Below are positions 16,286 to 24,822 of a stretch of 60,098 bases of DNA, piece by piece. The position numbers and the translations under genes are program-made. Source of the stretch: an uncultured Oceanospirillaceae bacterium. Its GTDB lineage: Bacteria > Pseudomonadota > Gammaproteobacteria > Pseudomonadales > Balneatricaceae. The notes under the pieces are model-generated. The model had not been told where the DNA came from and made no database searches. It was given only the letters and a program-made list of their open reading frames with translations. The number at the start of each line of letters is the position of its first letter. Position 1 is the stretch's first letter. The stretch covers positions 1-60,098 of the forward strand of contig CAKZOD010000120.1 in the NCBI GenBank assembly GCA_937136055.1, written 5' to 3'.

Positions 16286-17230
16286 CTATTCTTCATCGCT
16301 GTTCCTGCTTTGTTTAAGTATCCAATCTTTAAGCGCTTCAACCTGCTTTGTGCGGGGAGTGAGGTGACTCAATAAATAGTAACTTCGCTGTGTGATAAAG
16401 CTATTATCTAAAGGTTTGACTAGCTCTCCTCGGGCGATTAAATCACTCACCAAATGTTGCCATCCCAAGGCGATCCCTTGTCCGTTTTTTACCGCTACTA
16501 GCAGCAGGGGATAGTTATTTATCGTTAGGCCTTTGAGAGGTTTTTGATGTTTCAACTGTTGGCTATCAAACCAGTTAGACCAATTAATGGCATCCCAATT
16601 TAGCTCGCGCCAATGATCCTCATCTAAGTGTAAAAGTGAGTGTGACAATAAATCTGCGCAGTTGTCTAATTTACCTTTTATTCGCAAATATTCAGGACTA
16701 CACACCGGAAAGATTTCATCACTGTATAAGAAGTCACTGGCGATAGTGTCAGGTTGTGGTGATAGCCCGCAACCGAGCGCGAGATCTACGTTTTCAGTCA
16801 GTAAATTAATATCTTTGTCTTGGGTGATTACATTTATTTCGACATCTGGATATTTGTGCTGAAATTGCGTGAGCCAGCTATTGAGTCGTAGATTGTGAAA
16901 TGCAACCGTAGCGCTAATTGTGATCTTGTTGGCTGTGTTTGTAGAGTGTGTTTCCTCTATCGCATTGACTAGTATAGTGAGTGATTGTTGCACTTTAGGC
17001 AGCAATGCTTTTGCGTTAAGTGTGAGCGTTAGTCGACGATTAAAGCGGTTGAATAAAGTGATATTTAAAGTGCTCTCAAGCAACTTTATTTGGCGGCTAA
17101 CAGCAGCTTGAGTAACCCCTAGCTCTTTACCTGCGAGGGTAAAACTTAAATGACGCGCAGCTGCTTCAAAGCACAATAAGCTATTAAGAGGCGGGAGTTG
17201 CTGTTTAAGATGGGTGTTTTTATTGCTCAC
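16286..17230 (-). CDS. LysR-family regulator, GcvA-like
   Basis: A 314-residue LysR protein of the GcvA type. The HTH begins LPPLNSLLCFEAAARHLSFTLAGKELGVTQAAVSRQIKLLE, exactly the GcvA-group pattern, with an effector domain of about 220 residues behind. Proteins of this group often control one-carbon or amine genes. It is divergent from the flavoprotein gene at 17464, leaving about 230 bases of shared control region, and probably regulates it. The effector is unknown. Confidence 0.87.
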   Translation of the reverse strand: MSNKNTHLKQQLPPLNSLLCFEAAARHLSFTLAGKELGVTQAAVSRQIKLLESTLNITLFNRFNRRLTLTLNAKALLPKVQQSLTILVNAIEETHSTNTANKITISATVAFHNLRLNSWLTQFQHKYPDVEINVITQDKDINLLTENVDLALGCGLSPQPDTIASDFLYSDEIFPVCSPEYLRIKGKLDNCADLLSHSLLHLDEDHWRELNWDAINWSNWFDSQQLKHQKPLKGLTINNYPLLLVAVKNGQGIALGWQHLVSDLIARGELVKPLDNSFITQRSYYLLSHLTPRTKQVEALKDWILKQSRNSDEE

Positions 17231-17463
17231 ATCAATTGCCCAAAGGTGGTTGAATTACTTTTACAAGTGTCTGCTTGCAAGCTAAGCCTGAAGCGTAATC
17301 CCAATAGTATTCGCATAATAAAATGTAATGCAAATGGCTCGTAATTATCGTTTGTTCCAGTGATTTAAGCGAGGCATTATCTTTGTATCTTGTATAAATA
17401 AATAACCTCTAGTGTGCTTTGAGTGAATTAGCGCTTAGCAGGTATGATAACAATAGGTGTGCA

Positions 17464-19503
17464 ATGACAACGAATGATCCGCTTTTACAGCCTTTTTATC
17501 TTAAGCATTTACGCTTAAAAAATCGCATTATCACAACATCACACGAACCTGCCTACCCCGAAGATGGGATGCCTAAAGAGCGCTATCGTGCCTATCATGA
17601 GGAGCGTGCAAAAGCGGGTGTTGCGTTGACCATGACAGCAGGCTCTGCAACTGTTTCAAGAGATAGCCCGCCAGTTTTTAACAATGTGCTCGCTTATAAA
17701 GATGAGGTTGTGCCTTGGTTAAAAGCGCTAACTGATAGTTGTCATGAGCATGATTGTAAAGTGATGATTCAGCTGACGCACTTAGGTCGACGCACTGGTT
17801 GGTCTAAAGGAGATTGGCTGCCAGTGGTTTCGCCTTCTCATCGTCGTGAGGCCTCTCATCGCGCTTTCCCTAAACAGATTGAAGATTGGGATATCGAGAG
17901 AATTATCACAGATTACGCAGATGCTGCTGAGCGTATGCAAGTGGCGGGACTGGATGGTATTGAGTTACAAGCCTATGGTCATTTAATGGATCAATTTTGG
18001 TCACCACTTACCAATACGTTAGATAATCCCTTTGGTGGCAGTTTGGAAAACCGCATGCGTTTCTCCTTTGATGTGCTAAGCGCAATTCGCAAGCGTGTGG
18101 GGAATGGGTTTATTGTCGGTGTGCGCTATACAGCAGATGAAATCACTCAAGGAGGGATCAGTGTAGAAGAAGGCTTGGAAATCTCAAAGCGCTTAAAGGC
18201 AAGTGGGCAAGTAGATTTTTTGAATGTCATTCGGGGCCGTATAGATACGGATCCTGCGTTAACGGATGTTATTCCGGTGATGGGTATGAAAAATGCGCCG
18301 CACTTAGATTTTGCGGGGCAGGTGCGAGCTGCGACAGGTTTGCCAACTTTTCACGCATCCCGTATTCCCGATGTTGCTACTGCAAGGCATGCAATAGCTA
18401 ATGGCTTACTGGATATGGTGGGGATGACACGTGCACATATGGCTGACCCGCATATCGTTAAAAAAATAATTGCTAAACAAGAGCAAGATATTCGCCCTTG
18501 TGTGGGCGCAACTTACTGCTTGGACCGTATTTATCAAGGGGGCGAGGCGCTGTGTATTCATAATGCGGCGACAGGGCGAGAGCTTACGATGCCGCATGAT
18601 ATTTCAAAAGCTGCCAAATCGCGCAGTATAGTTATCATTGGAGCAGGGCCTGCAGGGCTTGAAGCAGCAAGAGTCGCTGCGCTGCGCGGTCATCGCGTAA
18701 CAGTGTTCGAAGCTGCTAGTGACGCCGGTGGCCAAGTGGGCTTAATCGCGCTTAATAAGCGACGCAAAGAGATGCAGTCAATTATCGATTGGCGTATGGA
18801 GCAGTGTACGCGAGCAGGAGTTGAGTTTAAGTTTAACTGTTGGGTGGAAGCAGATGTTGTTTTGGGGTTGAATCCGGATGTTGTAATCGTTGCGACTGGC
18901 GGGCTACCTGATGTTGATATCCTGGCACAGAATAATCATTTGTTGGTCTCTAGCTGGGATATTATTAGTGGTGCAGTCGCGGTGAAAGAGAATGTGCTGT
19001 TGTATGATGATGCGGGAGATCATGTTGCTTTACAAGCAGCAGAAGTGATCAGTAAAAAAGCGGCTCATTTGGAAGTGATGACCCCCGATAGAACCTTTGC
19101 GTCAGAGGTAATGGCGATGAATTTAGTGCCTTATATGAGAGAGTTGCAAGACCGGTCGGTAATTTTTAGTGTGACATACCGCTTAGCAGCAGTTAGTGCT
19201 ATTGAGGGCAAGCTGAAAGCCGAGTTAGGAAGTGATTATACAGCAGTGAATAAGCATCGCATTGTTGATCAGGTTGTCGTTAATCATGGCACAATTCCCT
19301 TAGATGATGTGTATTTTGATCTTAAGCCACACTCCTCAAATCTTGGTGCGGTTGATTATCAGCAGCTAAGAGTAGGGCAGCCGCAAACGGTAGTTTCTAA
19401 TTCATCAGGGAAATTTCAGTTATATAGAATTGGCGATGCTGTCTCAGCGAGAAATATTCATGCAGCTATTTATGATGCCCTGCGTTTGGTGAAAGACTTG
19501 TAA
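17464..19503 (+). CDS. Trimethylamine dehydrogenase-like flavoprotein (DgcA / N-methylproline demethylase-like)
   Basis: About 679 residues. An N-terminal Old Yellow Enzyme-type TIM barrel (1 to about 340) is followed by an iron-sulfur linker and two Rossmann parts (VIIGAGPAGLEAARVAALRGH near 396-416). This is the architecture of trimethylamine/dimethylamine dehydrogenase and 2,4-dienoyl-CoA reductase. The barrel block FWSPLTNTLDNPFGGSLENRMRF and the linker RPCVGATYCLDRIYQGGEALC look closest to demethylases of dimethylglycine or N-methylproline. The 4Fe-4S ligands keep Cys346, Cys352 and Cys364, but the second position of the TMADH motif is Ala349. The TMADH cysteine that binds FMN covalently is absent. 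An ATG at 17464 is preferred to a TTG at 17419. It would strip methyl groups from a methylated amine; the substrate is not certain. Confidence 0.8.
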   Translation: MTTNDPLLQPFYLKHLRLKNRIITTSHEPAYPEDGMPKERYRAYHEERAKAGVALTMTAGSATVSRDSPPVFNNVLAYKDEVVPWLKALTDSCHEHDCKVMIQLTHLGRRTGWSKGDWLPVVSPSHRREASHRAFPKQIEDWDIERIITDYADAAERMQVAGLDGIELQAYGHLMDQFWSPLTNTLDNPFGGSLENRMRFSFDVLSAIRKRVGNGFIVGVRYTADEITQGGISVEEGLEISKRLKASGQVDFLNVIRGRIDTDPALTDVIPVMGMKNAPHLDFAGQVRAATGLPTFHASRIPDVATARHAIANGLLDMVGMTRAHMADPHIVKKIIAKQEQDIRPCVGATYCLDRIYQGGEALCIHNAATGRELTMPHDISKAAKSRSIVIIGAGPAGLEAARVAALRGHRVTVFEAASDAGGQVGLIALNKRRKEMQSIIDWRMEQCTRAGVEFKFNCWVEADVVLGLNPDVVIVATGGLPDVDILAQNNHLLVSSWDIISGAVAVKENVLLYDDAGDHVALQAAEVISKKAAHLEVMTPDRTFASEVMAMNLVPYMRELQDRSVIFSVTYRLAAVSAIEGKLKAELGSDYTAVNKHRIVDQVVVNHGTIPLDDVYFDLKPHSSNLGAVDYQQLRVGQPQTVVSNSSGKFQLYRIGDAVSARNIHAAIYDALRLVKDL

Positions 19504-20016
19504 ACGGATTACAAGCTCCCTGTAACTTAAGGGTGTCTCTGAGAAACGTTGGTGTTTTATGCGGGTATTCCATGCGGGTAATGTTAGTGTGCAAAGAGCA
19601 TCTATTGCTGGTGGGTTTAGTTAACTCAACAGCTCAGATGTTTACATTGCAATGCCCGTTAAAGGCTAGAGTTACAGGTTTTAAAGCTGATGTATTAATA
19701 TTTGCTGAATAAAATGGTCGGCGTCAATTTTTTGATGTTTTGTATCTTTATGAAATATATGTACTTTTTTAGGAAAATACTTTAATTGATCAATTCAGGG
19801 AATTGTTCCCTAAAAAACATGATTTGTATCATGTTCCCCTTCACTGTCTGCCTACTATTTTCTTACTCTTGATTTATGTCATAAAAAAAAAGCCTGTGTT
19901 CTTTACTATGGTCTTGTCTTTAAAGATGCAGTAGCGCTTTGATGGCAAAGCAAATATTTGCGTTATCAAGTGATAGCGCCACTCATAATATTCTTTAAGT
20001 ATAAAGAGGGAACACG
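19504..20016. other. Nos operon upstream region
   Basis: There is no gene in these 513 bases. The left part (to about 19700) is the 3' flank of the flavoprotein gene. The right part is AT-rich and carries the nos control region: palindromes AATTGATCAATT (19784-19795), GGGAA/TTCCC (19798-19810) and the FNR-type box at 19818-19833. A -10-like TACTAT follows, and then a leader of about 150 bases before the first gene. Confidence 0.7.
19818..19858 (+). promoter_or_regulatory. FNR/DNR-type box and -10 of the nos operon
   Basis: CATGAT-TTGT-ATCATG (19818-19833) is a perfect palindrome that fits the CRP/FNR family pattern TTGAT-N4-ATCAA with one change per half. A -10 hexamer TACTAT is at 19853-19858. 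A start near 19866 puts the box centre about 41 bases upstream, the class II activator position. It would be used by FNR (low oxygen) or a DNR/NNR-type NO-responsive regulator; the sequence alone does not separate these. Confidence 0.75.
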
Positions 20017-20331
20017 ATGTACTCCTTGACTAAACATTGGGCTTCATTAGCACTATTAGTATGTTCGGTATCTTTTTCTGCTCAAGCGGTGCAGATGAAT
20101 AAACAAAAGGAAGTCATCACGACAGGGGTCGTGAAAAGTGTTTTAACCCAGACAAAACAGCTCAAAATTCAGCATCAAATGATTCCAGAGTGGGATATGA
20201 AAGCGATGCAGATGAAATTTAATTTAGCACCCAATTTAGATATTAAAGATTTTAAGCAAGGTCAAACCATCAAGTTTCGGATGGAACATAAAAATATGAT
20301 GAAGTTTACGGTTCTTGAAGTTTTGAAATAA
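20017..20331 (+). CDS. CusF-like periplasmic copper-binding protein heading the nos operon
   Basis: A 104-residue protein with signal peptide (1-24, cleavage near SAQA) and one small beta-barrel CusF-type domain (TTGVVKSV..., about 35-103). In CusF, His36, Trp44, Met47 and Met49 bind Cu(I)/Ag(I). Here His53, Met64 and Met66 align with His36, Met47 and Met49. Met61 takes the place of Trp44, and a Trp (59) stands two residues earlier. It could deliver or buffer copper for NosZ maturation in the periplasm, a role that usually relies on NosL. It has a good ribosome site (AGAGGG) and is the first gene after the FNR-type promoter. Confidence 0.82.
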   Translation: MYSLTKHWASLALLVCSVSFSAQAVQMNKQKEVITTGVVKSVLTQTKQLKIQHQMIPEWDMKAMQMKFNLAPNLDIKDFKQGQTIKFRMEHKNMMKFTVLEVLK

Positions 20332-20438
20332 AACCTAGCTTCAAAGTAAAGCCGTATAAATCATGATAATCAGCTGTTAGCCCTTTCTGGGGATTAGCAG
20401 TCGATCAAAATTTGTGTTTAGCACAAAGAGAAAAGCCA

Positions 20439-22664
20439 ATGATTAATCGCATCACACGCCGCTGTTTACACCTGTTTTTCGCCAGCATTAATCGGTTTAT
20501 TGTGGGTGTCACAATGAGCTTTTTCTTGTTAGCAAGCTTTTTGAGCTTGCCGGCTAATGCCATGATTCCGGTCTCTGAAAAACAGCAACTAGAAACAATA
20601 TCGGATGCATTTCCAAGCGCTGATCAAATTAGTGATAAATACCCATTAGATGGCGAAAAAGTCTTAGTACGCAAAATCTTAAAAGGTGAAGAGGTTCTCG
20701 GTTACGCTTTTAATACTAATGATGTCGTTGAAATTCCTGCTTACTCCGGTAAGCCGATCAATACATTGATAGCAATGGATGTTGAGGGAAAACTGGTTGC
20801 AACTCGAGTTCTTGAGCATCATGAGCCGATTTTGCTGGTGGGTATCCCTGAACAAAAACTATTTGATTTTACTGATAAATACCAGGGTCTCAAAGTTACT
20901 GATAGCGTGCGTGTTGGGGCGGGTAATAACCAAGATGTGATCAGTGTTGATGTGGTTTCAGGCGCTACAGTGACTGTGATGGTGGTTAATGAAGCGATTA
21001 TGCGCTCGGCACGTAAAGTTGCGGGTATTCTCGAAATCGCTGGGTTATCGGCCAAAGCTAAAGTAGAGCCTTCTACTATTAAGCAATCCGTGTTTGCAAA
21101 AGCCGATTGGATAAAGCTTACCGGTGATGGCTCTATAAGACGCTTATTATTAGATAAAGGAACAGTGAATAAAGCGTTCGTTGGCACAAAAGCTGAGCGA
21201 GAAAATGGCACTGCAGATGAGCAAAAGCAAACGTTTATTGAAATGTATTATGCGCCATTAAGTATCCCAACAATTGGTAAAAACCTATTAGGTGAGCAGC
21301 AATATGAATGGTTGGCAGCGGAGTTAAAGCCCGGTGACATCGCTATTGGGGTGATGGGCAAAGGGGAGTATTCCTTTAAAGGTAACGGTTATGTGCGCGG
21401 CGGTATCTTTGATCGCACACAGCTACAGCAAGATGGCAAAGTTATCAGCTTTCACGATACTGATTACTACCGCTTGGATGATGTCTATATTGATGGTTTC
21501 CCATCGTTCTCGGAAATGGCGATCTTTATTATTCGCGATAGTTACGAATTTGATATTGGCTCGCCTTGGCAGATTGAGCTATTAGTGCGCCGCCAAGTGG
21601 GAGCACTTGATAGCATTTTCAGTAGTTTCTATGGGGATTATTCGGTTCCCGAGCAGTATATCGATCGACCTGCACCAGTAATTGAGCCAGAACCTGTTCT
21701 ACTTTGGGTGAGTGTATGGGAGCAAAAAAGCTTTCAAATCGCAGTGTTAAGTGTGGCACTTGGCTTCTTGTTTATCATTATCTTTATCCAAGATGTGTTG
21801 GTGCGCTACCCCAAGCTGATGCACGGCTTACGCCAGGGCTATTTGGTTTTTACCGTGGTCTTTATTGGCTGGTACGCACTAGGGCAGCTCTCTGTCGTCA
21901 ATGTTTTTACTTTCGTGCACGCCTTTCAAGGGGATTTCCAGTGGGATTTATTCTTGCTCGACCCAGTGCTGTTTATCCTTTGGGGCTTTGTCGCGATGAC
22001 TATGCTGCTGTGGGGGCGGGGAATCTTCTGTGGTTGGTTATGTCCGTTCGGCGCATTGCAAGAGCTGATCAACGAGCTCGCTAGACGCTTGAAAATCAAA
22101 CAGTACGAAATTCCCTTTGCGGTGCATGAGCGCTTATGGGCGATTAAATATGTGATTTTACTAGTGCTGTTCGCCATCTCTTTAGAGTCGTTATCAGAGG
22201 CGGAGCGCTACGCAGAGATCGAACCGTTCAAAACAACCTTTCTTTTACAGTTTCAACGTGAGTGGGGCTATGTGTTCTACGCAGTGGTGCTGTTAATTAT
22301 CAATATTTTCACACGCAAAGTTTACTGCCGTTATATCTGCCCACTCGGTGCAGCACTGGCAATACCGGCACGCTTGCGCTTGTTCGATTGGCTAAAGCGT
22401 CGCAAAGAATGTGGTCAGCCTTGCAGAGTGTGCGCAATCGAGTGTGAGATTCAAGCAATTCACCCGGATGGTTCTATCAATGCAAACGAGTGCCATCAAT
22501 GTCTTGATTGTCAGGTAACTTACTATCGAGATGATAAATGTCCCCCTTTGAAAAAAGCGCAACACAAACGTAAAAAGCAAGCCGTTCAAGCTGCGAAAGC
22601 AGCCGAGGCGATAGAAATTTTAGATGTCACTAACGAAGCGCCTATAAGCGCTGCCAGACAGTAA
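20439..22664 (+). CDS. nosR: NosR, membrane flavo-iron-sulfur protein for N2O reduction
   Basis: About 741 residues. A signal-like helix (about 10-41) leads to a periplasmic FMN-binding domain with the flavinylation motif SGATVT (about 174-179, the last Thr being the covalent FMN site). Several membrane helices follow (about 440-630) with NosR/NapH-type cysteine motifs CGWLCPFGALQEL and CRYICPLGAALAIP. A cytoplasmic polyferredoxin part has CGQPCRVCAIECE and CHQCLDCQ. NosR passes electrons from the quinol pool to NosZ and is needed for nos expression and activity. The ATG at 20439 follows AAGAGAAAAG; the frame opens 9 codons earlier. Loading FMN needs an ApbE/NosX enzyme, and none is in this window. 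Confidence 0.94.
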   Translation: MINRITRRCLHLFFASINRFIVGVTMSFFLLASFLSLPANAMIPVSEKQQLETISDAFPSADQISDKYPLDGEKVLVRKILKGEEVLGYAFNTNDVVEIPAYSGKPINTLIAMDVEGKLVATRVLEHHEPILLVGIPEQKLFDFTDKYQGLKVTDSVRVGAGNNQDVISVDVVSGATVTVMVVNEAIMRSARKVAGILEIAGLSAKAKVEPSTIKQSVFAKADWIKLTGDGSIRRLLLDKGTVNKAFVGTKAERENGTADEQKQTFIEMYYAPLSIPTIGKNLLGEQQYEWLAAELKPGDIAIGVMGKGEYSFKGNGYVRGGIFDRTQLQQDGKVISFHDTDYYRLDDVYIDGFPSFSEMAIFIIRDSYEFDIGSPWQIELLVRRQVGALDSIFSSFYGDYSVPEQYIDRPAPVIEPEPVLLWVSVWEQKSFQIAVLSVALGFLFIIIFIQDVLVRYPKLMHGLRQGYLVFTVVFIGWYALGQLSVVNVFTFVHAFQGDFQWDLFLLDPVLFILWGFVAMTMLLWGRGIFCGWLCPFGALQELINELARRLKIKQYEIPFAVHERLWAIKYVILLVLFAISLESLSEAERYAEIEPFKTTFLLQFQREWGYVFYAVVLLIINIFTRKVYCRYICPLGAALAIPARLRLFDWLKRRKECGQPCRVCAIECEIQAIHPDGSINANECHQCLDCQVTYYRDDKCPPLKKAQHKRKKQAVQAAKAAEAIEILDVTNEAPISAARQ

Positions 22665-22678
22665 ATTGGAGAGAAAAA

Positions 22679-24586
22679 ATGATTAATCCAAATGATAAAA
22701 ACTTGCCAAAAGTTGATGTAGAAGATCCTGCAGCAAGTGAGCATGTTAAAGTAAGTCGTCGTCTGTTTTTAGGTGGTTCAGCAGCTCTAATGGGCGCGGC
22801 GGGAACTATGGGTGCCGGCATGGGTGGGATGTTGACACCAAGTGTGGCACACGCATCTACAGGTTCTGCCAACGTAGGTCCTGGTGAGTTAGATGAGTAC
22901 TATGGTTTTTGGAGTGGTGGTCACTCTGGTGAAGTACGTATTTTAGGTTTGCCTTCCATGCGTGAGCTGATGCGTATTCCTGTATTCAACGTCGACAGTG
23001 CGACAGGCTGGGGGCTGACTAATGAATCTAAAGAAGTACTAGGTGAAGGCCACTACTTGAATGGTGATTGCCATCACCCACATATGTCGATGACAGATGG
23101 TCATTACGACGGCAAATATGTGTTTATCAATGATAAAGCCAATACTCGTGTAGCACGTATTCGCTGTGACATCATGAAGACAGATAAGATTACAACGATT
23201 CCTAACTGCCAGGCAATTCACGGTTTAAGAGTCCAGAAAGTGCCGCATACTAAGTATGTATTTGCCAATGCTGAGTTTCGAATTCCGCATCCAAATAACG
23301 GCTTAAACATGGATGATGTAAAGGGTTATTACACGCTGTTTAATGGCTTAGATGCAGAATCGATGGACGTTGCTTGGCAGGTAATTGTCGATGGCAACTT
23401 AGATAACACTGATGCGGATTACACCGGAAAATATGCGTTCTCCACATGTTATAACTCAGAAGGGGCAGTAGATTTAGCGGGTACTATGCGTGCTGAGCGT
23501 GATCATCTTGTGGTGTTTAATATTGCGCTGATTGAAGCGGCTGTTAAAGCTGGCAAGTTTATTAAACTGCCAGGCTCTGATGTACCTGTACTAGATGGTC
23601 GTAAAGGTTCTAAGCTGACACGCTACATTCCTGTGCCTAAAAACCCGCACGGTATTAACACAGCACCTGGCGGTAAATACGCGGTTGCAAACGGTAAGTT
23701 ATCACCAACAGTGACAGTGTTTGAATTGGCAAAGTTTGACGATCTATTCGCTGACAAAATCAAGCCAAGAGACACTGTCGTTGCCGAGGTTGAGCTAGGA
23801 TTAGGGCCACTACATACCGCTTTTGATGGTAAAGGTAATGCATTCACTACTTTGTTCATCGATAGCCAAGTGTGTAAGTGGAACGTTGAAAAAGCGATTC
23901 AGGCTTATAAAGGTGAGCAAGTTGATTACATCTTACAAAAATTAGATGTGCACTATCAGCCAGGTCACAACCATACAACGATGGGTGAAACACGTGATGC
24001 CGATGGTAAATACTTAATCTCATTGCAGAAGTTCTCTAAAGATAGATTCTTACAGTGTGGTCCGTTACATCCTGAGAATGATCAGCTAATTGATATCTCT
24101 GGAGATCAGATGAAGCTGATTCACGATGGCCCAACTTATGCTGAGCCCCATGACTGCATGATTGTGCATCGCTCTAAAGTGAAGACGCGTAAAATTTACG
24201 ATCGTAAAGACCCGACGTTTGCAGGCACAGTTGCCATGGCAAAAGCGGATGGTGTGACACTTGAAACTGATAATAAAGTGATCCGTGACGGTAACAAAGT
24301 GCGCGTATACATGACTTCAATCGCTCCGGTTTACGGCATAAACGAGTTTAAAGTAAAGCTAGGAGATGAGGTGACTGTGATCGTCACAAACCTTGATCAG
24401 ATCGAAGATGTGACACACGGTTTCTGTATGGTGAACCATGGCGCACAAATGGAGATCAGCCCGCAGCAAACAGCATCTATCACCTTTACTGCCGATAAGC
24501 TCGGGGTGCAGTGGTACTACTGTAACTGGTTCTGTCACGCACTACACATGGAAATGCGTGGTCGTATGTTGGTTGAGCCCGCTTAA
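22679..24586 (+). CDS. nosZ: Nitrous oxide reductase NosZ, clade I (Tat type)
   Basis: A 635-residue periplasmic copper enzyme that reduces N2O to N2. The twin-arginine signal is SRRLFLGG (about 23-30) with export to about residue 60, which places it in clade I. The N-terminal seven-bladed propeller carries the His ligands of the CuZ site (GDCHHPHMS near 122-130 and others). The cupredoxin tail holds the CuA site, with Cys615, Cys619, His623 and Met626 in WYYCNWFCHALHMEM and an upstream His in VTHGFCMVNHG. All key residues I can check are present, so it should be active. It begins 14 bases after nosR with a GGAGAG ribosome site. A hairpin follows the stop and may lower read-through into nosD. 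Confidence 0.97.
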   Translation: MINPNDKNLPKVDVEDPAASEHVKVSRRLFLGGSAALMGAAGTMGAGMGGMLTPSVAHASTGSANVGPGELDEYYGFWSGGHSGEVRILGLPSMRELMRIPVFNVDSATGWGLTNESKEVLGEGHYLNGDCHHPHMSMTDGHYDGKYVFINDKANTRVARIRCDIMKTDKITTIPNCQAIHGLRVQKVPHTKYVFANAEFRIPHPNNGLNMDDVKGYYTLFNGLDAESMDVAWQVIVDGNLDNTDADYTGKYAFSTCYNSEGAVDLAGTMRAERDHLVVFNIALIEAAVKAGKFIKLPGSDVPVLDGRKGSKLTRYIPVPKNPHGINTAPGGKYAVANGKLSPTVTVFELAKFDDLFADKIKPRDTVVAEVELGLGPLHTAFDGKGNAFTTLFIDSQVCKWNVEKAIQAYKGEQVDYILQKLDVHYQPGHNHTTMGETRDADGKYLISLQKFSKDRFLQCGPLHPENDQLIDISGDQMKLIHDGPTYAEPHDCMIVHRSKVKTRKIYDRKDPTFAGTVAMAKADGVTLETDNKVIRDGNKVRVYMTSIAPVYGINEFKVKLGDEVTVIVTNLDQIEDVTHGFCMVNHGAQMEISPQQTASITFTADKLGVQWYYCNWFCHALHMEMRGRMLVEPA

Positions 24587-24635
24587 ACGAGCAGGCTGAT
24601 TTAAACTCGCTTTGTGATTAAAAAGCGAAGTAAGC

Positions 24636-24663
24636 AGGGCCGTCAATGTAGATTGGCGGCCCT
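24636..24663 (+). terminator. GC-rich hairpin between nosZ and nosD
   Basis: Stem AGGGCCGTCAAT (24636-24647) and ATTGGCGGCCCT (24652-24663) has a GTAG loop and pairs fully if one T-G pair is allowed. No long T-run follows, so it may be a partial terminator or a 3' stabiliser that gives more nosZ message than downstream assembly genes. Confidence 0.65.
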
Positions 24664-24822
24664 ATTATCTTAAAACAGCGTTGATTGCTTAGTGCTGCTC
24701 CTTATTCTGCTTCTAAGGCAGTTTAGTCATTTGTGCGATTTTGTCTTATCTGGCTTTTATAGGGCATGTTTTGTAAGGCGCTTATAGCGATCAGTTTTAA
24801 GGTAAGTTCAAAGAGGTAAACC

